A DNA stretch of 64,000 bases from Oxytricha trifallax (lineage: Eukaryota > Ciliophora > Spirotrichea > Sporadotrichida > Oxytrichidae). The notes under the pieces were generated by a model, which did not search any database, had not been told where the DNA came from, and saw only the letters and a list, made by a program, of their open reading frames with translations. The first letter of the stretch is position 1; the number at the start of each line of letters is the position of its first letter. Shown piece by piece: positions 55,828 to 64,000 of this stretch. The translations under genes and the position numbers were made by a program. The DNA lies in the NCBI GenBank assembly GCA_000711775.1, contig ARYC01000264.1, forward strand, positions 62,001 through 126,000, in the 5' to 3' direction.

Positions 55828-58358
55828 TCAAATGATATCATTGTATTTTTCGCTGTTACTTGCTTATTTTTTTATGTTTAACTATTTGCGCTTCTTCTCT
55901 AACTCCTCTGCAAAATCCTTTTTATATATGAATTTAAATCAAACTCTGAATAAATTTGATTTGTTTTAAAGTAGAAATATTTTTATGATATATTTCTGCA
56001 TATTTCTTGACCATTAATTGTCTTTACTTATAATCCTCTTTTTTCCTCTCTTCTTCTTTCTTCTTTTTAATTTCAGGTAAGTTTTCATAATTTTTATGAC
56101 TAAGTTTTACCATTTCCTTAGAGTCAACTTGCACCTTTTGACCCTTAGACAGTCGTTGCATTAACTCAATGGGTATATCTTTTGACTTGCCGTTTGCATC
56201 CTTGGGTGGCTCCACTGCGAAATTATCTTTCTTTTCTTTGATTTTAGACTTCATCATTTTCTTTCTCAACTCAAGGATTTCTTACTTAGTTCGCTCTTTA
56301 TCATTAATAAGTGAGAATAACACATATTACATTCGAAATAAAAAAATTTGCTTTAAAGTATAGCTTTATCTTATTTAGAACTTTTGATGGGTTCAGGAAC
56401 TGTCTTTTCTTATATAGTGCTCATTTACTAAGAGCTAATTTGCATTTATTAAGTCAATCTCTTTTCAAGGTTTGGTGGTATAGATTTCTATCTCATTTTC
56501 TATTTAAACATATCTGCTAGAGAAACATTGCTTGTTGTATCACTTGCCCCACTATCCATGTATTAATAATTTATCTAACTTTTCCCACGATTATCTACAG
56601 TTTTTACTTGACTCTGCTGAGATCTCTAAGTTTTATCATAAATCTCTACGAATATCTCCTCGCTTGGCTTTTGAGATATTCTTCTATCTTAGGACTAAGT
56701 AGCCGATAAAGTTAACTATTTGCTTAAGAGACTGTGTTTATTTGATTAACTGCCCTTCCCTGGGTTAACTCCATTATTGTAACTTATGTTATTACTATTA
56801 TTCATTAAACGATGGGTTTAAATGGTAGTGCTGTTTTAAAAGTGGTTAGTATCGTCATAAGTCATTGTCACTATGTTGTTAGAGGAATTTAAAATACTCT
56901 TTTGATTTTATTTAGAAGTTGACATGAATTCCTCCTAGAAACCAGACTACTTTGAAGTATTACTTGGACGTTTTTTAGGAGGCTGCTTAATTGATTTTGA
57001 GTGATTGAATCTTTGATTATTACCAATAGTCTTTGATTCATCATCGAGCAAGTAAATGGATGATCTCATTGATTCATTTTATGTTTATCTAATTTGAACA
57101 ATAAAATCAAACATAAAATACGTGATTCACCACCTGTGTAATCAGACTTTATAGCGAAAGGTTTATCAATATTACTCTTGGGACTTGCCAAATTTTGCTT
57201 TATTTTATTAAGAGGATGATTTTATGTATTAATTGATCTTGGAGAAGCATCTATTAAAATAAGAGCACCTTTGTTACTTTTCATTGCATTTGTTGTGTCA
57301 TTTTAAATAAATTCTTTCGAGTCTTTCCTACTATGGTTTGAATTCTAATTTGCGGGAATTTAAATCTTTCTGGTTTAGACAATCAATGTAGAATTTTGTA
57401 GTTTTGACTCTTTTGATCTAACATTATCAATTTATTTTTAAGGTTAATAACTGATCCTATTCATTTCAGGTTGCTATGAACTTTATCTAGATTTGTCTTA
57501 AATTATTTATGACTCTTTTTAGTGGTCATAGCCCATATCATATGGTGAAAAATCATTATTATCTTCATCATTTGACAGTAGTTCAACAAATTTAATATCT
57601 TTTAATTAACGAGATTAGTTACTTTCTTGTCTTGCTATAGATAATTAAGCATTGAGTTTTTTAAGCTTAGTTTGAATATCTTCAGCTTTGTTAGCTGTAG
57701 ATTCAGTTGAGCCCTTCTTTTGAGGTGCACTGTTATTATTATAGTAATAGTTATCGTTGAAGTGATTTTGCTTTTAGATAGACTCATGCTCTTCTTTTTC
57801 AATAGTTCCGAAGTGCAACCTGCTACTTTAAACTTTTTCATGTGTGCTTTAGTTTCCAAATAATTTTATTTCAGATGGTTGAGGACTTCTGTGTCGATCA
57901 ATTTTAAGAGAGGAAAGTATCTCTGGTTCAACGGCATTTTGATAAGAATCGTAATTTTTAAGTTTTATGTTTTTTATCTGTGGTGGCTGACTTTAATTCC
58001 TTTATTGCAAATCTTAATTGACTTATGAAGGTCTAAAGAGAGCAGGTTGATTGCCCTTAGAATCTAATCTTGGTTGTATTTGATAGCTTTATTTCTCTTA
58101 TGTAATTAATCTCTCCTTGTTCTACTCATCATGTATTGGAATAGATTTCGCTTGATTCAAGCCAGCTGAGTTCCTTGAAACTAATTGAGGACTTTGGAGT
58201 TATTCTTAACTAAGAATGTTGTGAGTCTAGTTTTCTAAACTTGGACCTTAATTTGTGCTTTATTGAAATTAATTCTTCAGCTTGTTCAAGTAAAGCTAAT
58301 TGACTTCCTTGATTTGAGTTTGGATATTAAGAGACCTTCTATTATTGAAATTCATCAT
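55828..58358 (-). CDS. Q/N/S-rich protein with basic, charged C-terminal region
   Basis: From ATG 58356-58358 (MMNFNNRRSLNIQTQIKEVN) the frame gives about 750 residues. Most is low-complexity Gln/Asn/Ser sequence. The C-terminal 100 residues are charged and more ordered: ELRKKMMKSKIKEKKDNFAV, VKLSHKNYENLPEIKKKKEE, then KDFAEELEKKRKQLNIKKQA to TGA 55828-55830. IESs: 53 bp at the TGATTCA repeat (57070/57123 on the plus strand), 64 bp at ATATAT (55924/55988, joining VKKYAEIYKKDFAEELEKK), and an AT-rich block near 56305-56480. The 'LSHKNYENLPE' type of motif recurs in ciliate coiled-coil proteins, but I cannot name a family. Confidence 0.7.
55930..55993 (-). other. 64-bp IES, pointer ATATAT
   Basis: ATATAT at 55924-55929 and 55988-55993 in the same codon phase. 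The join restores a continuous charged helix (YAEIYKKDFAEELEKKRKQL). Confidence 0.7.
57077..57129 (-). other. 53-bp IES, pointer TGATTCA
   Basis: TGATTCA at 57070-57076 and 57123-57129. In the minus-strand reading, ..YTGGESR runs into AT-rich non-coding sequence, and joining at the repeat gives YTGGESMRSSIYLLDDESK. Confidence 0.75.
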
Positions 58359-58589
58359 TGCTATAGCTAAATTTCAAAGAATTAAATAATTATATTGTAA
58401 TTTTTTTAAATTAAAACTTATAGTCAAAGTCAAGCCATAAATAGTTTGAAAATCTAAGAATCTCAAAAAGGATTTTTATAACTATCTGATAATTAAAATC
58501 TATAGTACTATATGTTCTAAGAAAGTAGGAACAAATTAATTACAATTAAATTCGCTACATTTCATTTTGATTTAATTTACAAAATGTAC

Positions 58590-61500
58590 TTGTTTTAACA
58601 ATAACTGACTTGGAGCAACAGAAGATTAATAATCTCCAGTCATATTTGTAGATTAAGCATCTAATCTCGATATGTTACTCTGTGGACTACCTAGTCTTTG
58701 CTGCGTAACTTTTTAGTTTTCTTCATTTTAGTTTAAAGGATGCTGATTTTGCTATTTTTATTATATCTCCATAGAATCAGTCGTTTAATTGCTAAAATTA
58801 TTTTTAATATGGCTTGCTCTCAATTATGATTGGTCATTTTATGACTGTAACAAAGATCCAAGCAAGAATTGATCCTGATTGTTTTAAGATGTTTAAGTGA
58901 TTAAGTGACTCTGAGTTGGGAGACCTGATGATAAATATTAAGGGTTATGCTTTTGGGTGTTGTTTTAGGTATTTGATTAACCATTGAGATTTACTCCCTC
59001 TTTTTATTGAGAGTTTTACTGATTAAAGGTGTAGAAGTTGTTAGGTTTTACAGTAGAAGTTTAGTTTTCATTTAGGTCTACTTTTTTCTTTTGTTTTTAT
59101 TTTTCTTCGCTGTTTCTTTCCGGAGTCTTGCTTGGGTTTCTCTAATCTGTTTAGGATGTTGTAGAAAATTGAGGTGGAAATTATTAAGGAGCAACTAATG
59201 GTTATGAATAAAAAATACTGTAAATAAATAGTTTTTTAATTTATATTGCATCATGTTAAAGTACTACTATTGAAAAATTATATAATAAATTGCTAGGGCA
59301 TAAAAAGAGGGAACTAAGATCCTTAATAAGAGTAGTTATTCTGAAAGTTCATAATTTAAGTGGTGGGCATTTATGGTACAGGAAACCCAAACATATTAAA
59401 TTAGGGTGTAAGCATGGTCATTAAGGGCATTTACATGGGAAATTGATTCATAAATTACTGTTACTACTAGTTCTAGTTGTTATTGAATGACTTTTTGTTC
59501 TTTGACTTTCTCTTTTTAGATTACTGATCATTTATAACGCTTTTTTGTCTTTTCCTTTATTGAGATTTGCGCTTTTGGGTTTAACTCATTTCTCTTTATG
59601 AAACTTCTGACTATTTATTCATGTTGCAAGTTGAGCAGCTTCCTTCACTTGATTAACTAAGTTTTCTTAACTGACTGCTCTAATAAGGTTTATGATTATG
59701 AAAACTAGTTTTTGACTTGTAGTTTCCGGACTTATAGTAACCCTTCTAAAACTAAGAGTGTCCTCTTTTGTAATGACTTTTAGATTTGTCAGTATCTTCA
59801 TGAATTGAGCTCTCCTCATTAAGCTTTTCTATAAGTTCTCTCTCGAAAGAGTTATCATCATAACTCAAAATCTCTCTTCTGTCATATTAGTGCTCTTAAG
59901 ATGACTGCGAATTTTTCCTGCCTTTTTACTGCTTATTTTTCACGTTTCTCTTCCCACTAGAATTCTCTTTGATGTTAGACTTTCTACCTCTCGCACTTTA
60001 TTCTCGTTTACCACCAGATTTATTGAAATTAGAGTTTCCCTCAAATTAGGAGGAACCCATTTAATTAGCATTTTTATTAGCTGACTTCATTTAGTCTAGC
60101 TTTGTCTTGAGCTCTTGATATTCAATTTGAAGTACATCAGAACTGTTTCTCTCACTTTAACTATCGAAGGGAGTATCCACATCTTAATTATTACTAACAT
60201 TCAAGTTTCCTTCATCTATTCCTTGAATCCCTTCGTCGTTTAAATTTTTCTTTTGAAGTTTGAACATTTAACCAAATCTTGCCCCCATTTACCTTTGAAT
60301 CTAAGGACCAGAAGGAGATTTAATAGCAAAGCTGGATTTCTGCAAGTTGTTTATATTAAATAAAATAATCTTAGAAGAAATATTCAATATAAAGCATTAT
60401 TTTATTGTTCTGGATAATCTTGTCTTAAACAATCATTGAGAATATCTTCTTGCTGTTACTTATATTTTTAGTTTCCTCTAGGTCATATCTACTATCAGGT
60501 TTGCTAGTCGTACTTCTCATTACTCTTTTAGTATCGTCCCCTGACCTCTCATGATCCGAATCTTACTTTGGGTACTTTTTTTGAATTTTAATTTCGCCAC
60601 TTATTAATCCCTTTGGTCTAGCTGACATAGCCCCGCTTTTCAAGTTTACAGGCGAAGCCAATTCACTCATATGAACTTTCTTAACATTAAAATTTGATAT
60701 TTTCCTCTTTTAAAAAGTATGACTTATAGCAGCAGGACTTTCCTCGACTTAATCATCGATGTCATTTCTGAAGCTCTTTTGTACTTTGTTTTGAACTTAC
60801 TTAATATCAGATTTAACATTTTTCATATTCAATTTAGCTCTTAAAGCTGGACTTATAAGTCTATCCTCCTTTTGAAATGATTCATAATCCTCAAATTTAA
60901 TGTCAGTTTGAAGTTTTATTCTCTCTTAATTATTGCTTGAAGATTCATGATTATTATATTTTTGTTTCTAACTGTCAGAACTTTTAAAATTTTCCAATTA
61001 CTCATGTTTTTTGGCAAGATTCGATTTCTAAACAGCATTAATAACATTTTAAGATCTCGAAGATCTTATACTTTGTTACAGATCGTTTATTCTGGTAGAA
61101 TTATTGATATTGGTGTTATCGTTTTTTAATTAAGAATTCCCATTTTTATTCTTAGATTGCCTCAAATCTGTATCTTTTCTCTCATTTTATTTTCTTTGCT
61201 ATCTTAAATTTTTAAATACAATTATAATAATCTTCGGCTTTCGCTGAATACATCTGTGTTCATAGTTCCTCTAATTATTTGACTTCCTTAATCATCTTTC
61301 AATAAGCAATTAAAAATAAAATGATGCCCATAATAACAAAAGCCTTTATATAATTCTGTTTGAAGTATTCAAGAAAGTAGAAAAAGCAAAGGGTATTTAA
61401 AAAGTTATTTGTCTGTACTCTGAAACATTATAAATAAGATTATAAGATAAAACAAAGAATTTTACCACAGGTAAAGTGAAATAAAAATGAGGTGAGCGAT

Positions 61501-61945
61501 GGAATAGATGGTTTAGACCCCTCTAATTTTTTCACATTGGAAATTGAACTAAATTTTGTTAACTAATCATCTGATAGTATATTTAAATCTTCATTTTTAT
61601 AGTGGTGATTAGTTCTACCAGTTTTTCTACTTTCTCTATCAAACTTTTAAATAGCATTAGGTTGTAAAATTACTTAACTTTTACGATGTGAAAATAGTTT
61701 CTTGCTCTATAAATAAGTCATTACTTTGCTAAAAATACATAATTCAATATAAATACTTAGAATATACCATTTTAAAGTGTATAAAATTGATAACTTTAGC
61801 TCATAATTGCTGATATGATAACTTACAATTTATTGTTAATCCAAGCTTGAAATAATGTTTGTGTGATCTAAACTTTGATATTAATTCCTTGGTTGCTCTC
61901 TGAAAAGCTTTTTCTACTATTTTGATTTTTATTCTCTCCCTTCAT
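58590..61945 (-). CDS. long Q/N/S/K-rich protein, unknown
   Basis: The start is placed at ATG 61943-61945 (MKGENKNQNSRKSFSESNQG). A GTAAGT intron-like segment (about 61724-61830) follows, then blocks around HRKSQVILQPNAIQKFDRES, an interruption about 61300-61480, TDLRQSKNKNGNSQLKNDN, and a Lys/Ser/Asn-rich middle with one possible coiled coil (LQIEYQELKTKLDQMKSANK). Then come Arg/Lys-Ser stretches, a Met/Pro/Gln/Phe-rich part near 59300-59450, an interruption about 59200-59300, and a Gln/Ser-rich end. The 3' end is uncertain: coding composition fades at about 58590, but no TGA appears until 58374. The family is unknown; nuclear or RNA-binding roles would be speculation. Confidence 0.6.
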
Positions 61946-62520
61946 TGAATTGATAGTTTTGCTAATGAATTTAATCAGAAGAAGTATCGTCTAGGTCTAC
62001 ATTCGCTCTCTTTGGATGTGTGGATGTAGGTGCCGCCACTCCAAAATCTGCTTCCTCAAGATTTCATTTGCGGGAAGTTGTATTGTTTTAAAAGACTAAA
62101 TTTTTCAAAGATTACGCTTAACTATTGCGGCGAGTGGTCAAGGCGTGAGTCGATTACAAGGGCATATCCTGCACGCCTACTCTTTATATTCCTTTTACTA
62201 ATTGTGACTTCCTTTATAATTAATGTGAATAAGGGGTTTGGGGAAAAAATATCTAAGTATTTTATAATAATTTGATTGGTCCATATCTAGCACCTAGTTG
62301 TTGTTTTATTGCTAAATTATCATTATTATTAAAAATATAATTTAATAACACAAGCATAGACATTATAAGAATTTACTTTCGTCTGTTTAATTTTCATTAC
62401 TTTATTATTTTCTCATAATTTTAACTTAAATATACAAGCATTTTTCTTATTTTTTAATGAACTGAATTACACTATATTGTTAACATTTTTATAAATTATA
62501 AATATCATAGCTTCTATAAT
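61946..62520. other. intergenic region with a GC-rich patch
   Basis: 575 bp between two minus-strand genes. At 62030-62180 GC content is clearly above the local background, and an inverted pair GGCGTG/CACGCC (62142-62147 / 62172-62177) can form a hairpin. The rest is AT-rich. No protein gene was accepted here. Confidence 0.5.
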
Positions 62521-63535
62521 TCAAAATAGATAGTCTTTAATTGAATCATAAGCTTGTTGTAATGTAGGATTTTAATCCGATTCTATAATAAAATCATCAA
62601 ACTCTATAAGCGTAATTTCTAGCTCTTCAATCATTATTCTCAGATATTTTGCCAATTAAGTGTCGATGTGCTCTGAATTTAATTCCTTTAACATCATGTA
62701 AAAATGATCTTTTGTAAACTTATTTCCGTTTTCTATGACTGCTCTCATGAAATCTAAAAAGTAAAGTCATAAAAAATGTTGAATATAAATTACCTGTAAT
62801 ATAGTTCAATATATCTTTAAGTATATTTTCTCTATTAAGAGTCTTCATTTTGACTTATGGATCGATATTAATGCTTTTCTCTAGGGCTTTTTCTTTCTCA
62901 TATTGATGATTTTCTTCAGTGAACTTCTTAAGAACTTTGTAATAGAAAACTGCACTCTCCTTGGCAATCTTTCTGTATTGTTGAATTCTCTATCTCTCTG
63001 CATTAATTCTCATCCATTCGATATCGTCATGTACATTGCTATTTTTCATGTCCATGTTTAAATTGTTTTTTTTCATGTTAAGTGTCTTCGGTCTTTCATT
63101 AGTGAGAGCGTCAAGAGTTTAGATAAGATTAGTGCTTAACTTATCTTTCTTCTCATAGAAGGTTTTACATAGCATTTTAAGCTGAAATACTGAATCTAAT
63201 TCCATAGAGTTGATGTCTTGTGGATTGAAAATGTCCTTCAATACCTTTGCAAAGCCCCCTCTCTCTTCAAACTCGATTAGTTCTTAGTCTAACTTCAATT
63301 ACAAGCGCTTTCTTTTTTCTTCTTACTCATCGTTTATAGAACCCTTGCCTCCTCTGCTATCTGTGTCAAAATCCATTTACTTTTAAATATGTGATTCATC
63401 GCCCATTTATGGACTACCAGAGGGTTAACCTAGGTCTTTTGACCAATTGAAAAAGAAAGTATAAAGCTTTTTCTTTAGTTCTTCAGAGTTCTAAGCATCT
63501 AAGGAATCAAAGGAGATTAGCTTACTAAGTAACAT
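62521..63535 (-). CDS. hypothetical charged helical protein with one intron
   Basis: The frame runs from ATG 63533-63535 (MLLSKLISFDSLDAQNSEEL) to TGA 62521-62523, with one GT-AG intron of about 41 nt near 62752-62792. The product of about 320 residues is mostly helical and charged. Segments include FEERGGFAKVLKDIFNPQDI, EWMRINAERQRIQQYRKIAK and YYKVLKKFTEENHQYEKEKA. No signal peptide or membrane segment. The frame is open upstream of this ATG, and the coding block at 63638-64000 has the same orientation, so the two may be one gene split by an IES of about 100 bp. Family not recognised. Confidence 0.7.
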
Positions 63536-63637
63536 AATCTATATTTTGCTGAGTTATAGATGCTAATCCTATTATAAATACAGTTTAAGTTTAATGATAA
63601 AAATAAGTGAATATTGTAGGTCTACAACATTTAAACC

Positions 63638-64000
63638 TCATTAATCTGGGTGTGATTATGTGTAGTTGTTACAGCAGCAACTTAATGTCCAGACTCCCCT
63701 TATTTCATCATGTCTAGCAAAGTTTTTCTACGAGCTTATTCCACTCTTTTCTTAATCATTTCCTCATAGAGCTTTTCAACTTTGCTTTTCAATAGATCAT
63801 CCAAATCTTCATTGAGCATTTTGCCCCAGTTAAGATTATTGTTCTACTTACTCCCCTCTTCTTAGCTATTCTGATTATTGTTAGTTGTTTGCTCTTTCAT
63901 TTGAAGACGAGCTAGTTCCTAGTCTTTTTTGTTGAAATTTTTTAAAGGTATAAGATTCAGGTATGGTGGCTACACAGGCTTACTATCAATCATAGAAACG
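63638..64000 (-). CDS. hypothetical protein, runs off the window edge
   Basis: The minus-strand block begins outside the window and reads ..SMIDSKPVQPPYLNLIPLKN, NWGKMLNEDLDDLLKSKVEK, LYEEMIKKRVEQARRKTLLD and ends near 63638 with THNHTQINE before AT-rich sequence. It is probably the 5' portion of the gene at 62521-63535. No family recognised. Confidence 0.6.

Noticed and set aside
62125-62195. A functional tRNA gene
   Set aside because: The A-box-like stretch has no matching B box, no acceptor stem and no anticodon stem that pairs.
62030-62275. 81-residue plus-strand frame in the GC-rich patch
   Set aside because: It has no ATG start at its beginning, is of mixed composition, has no homology I recognise, and its end runs into AT-rich DNA.
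1-64000. CRISPR array, rRNA genes, retroviral or LTR elements
   Set aside because: No regularly spaced short direct repeats, no rRNA-like conserved blocks, and no reverse transcriptase, integrase or capsid motifs were seen on either strand.

Overview
The window is germline (micronuclear) DNA of a stichotrich-like spirotrich ciliate of the Oxytricha/Stylonychia/Sterkiella type. Three things show this. Every long reading frame uses TAA and TAG as glutamine and ends only at TGA. Genes are interrupted by AT-rich segments flanked by short direct repeats (pointers) whose removal restores the reading frame, which is how internal eliminated sequences (IESs) between macronuclear-destined segments (MDSs) behave. 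And 8054-12208 is a 4.16-kb TBE-type transposon whose inverted ends begin with the spirotrich telomere motif CAAAACCCCAAAACCC. The species cannot be fixed from sequence alone.

Layout. 1-6.5 kb: a Q/N-rich protein gene with three IESs, calcineurin B, and an uninterrupted MORN-repeat gene. 6.5-14.3 kb: an IQCH-like gene (IQ motif plus ATP-grasp-like domain) with the TBE element inserted in its coding sequence and flanked by a 3-bp ATT duplication. 14.4-20.8 kb: NAA50-like acetyltransferase, mitochondrial M3 peptidase, L-threonine aldolase, a cysteine-rich protein. 20.9-27.3 kb: SERAC1-like hydrolase, membrane RING protein, small membrane protein, a sperm-tail PG-rich (ODF3/STPG-like) protein. 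27.4-41.6 kb: an RRP12-like ribosome biogenesis factor diverging from a ferlin, then eIF5. 41.8-46.6 kb: a RING/B-box gene whose two halves flank a complete small secreted-protein gene, then an MFS transporter gene whose two halves lie on opposite strands (a scrambled, inverted gene). 46.6-50.5 kb: an AT-rich spacer with a foldback repeat, then a second MFS transporter. 50.6-64 kb: minus-strand genes for long Q/N/S-rich proteins of unknown function.

Interruptions. I could place about fifteen candidate IESs from phase-consistent direct repeats. They run from about 37 bp to about 1.1 kb, plus the 4.16-kb transposon. Three carry large or terminal inverted repeats with long C/G runs. Conventional GT-AG introns, many only 32-60 nt, occur beside the IESs. 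The most notable items are (i) the TBE inside the IQCH-like exon, (ii) the inverted MFS gene with a 12-bp pointer, (iii) the complete gene lying inside what looks like a 1-kb IES of the RING/B-box gene, and (iv) the palindromic IESs.

Limits. I read this by eye. Exon, IES and pointer boundaries without a stated repeat are approximate, and a few frame changes remain unexplained.
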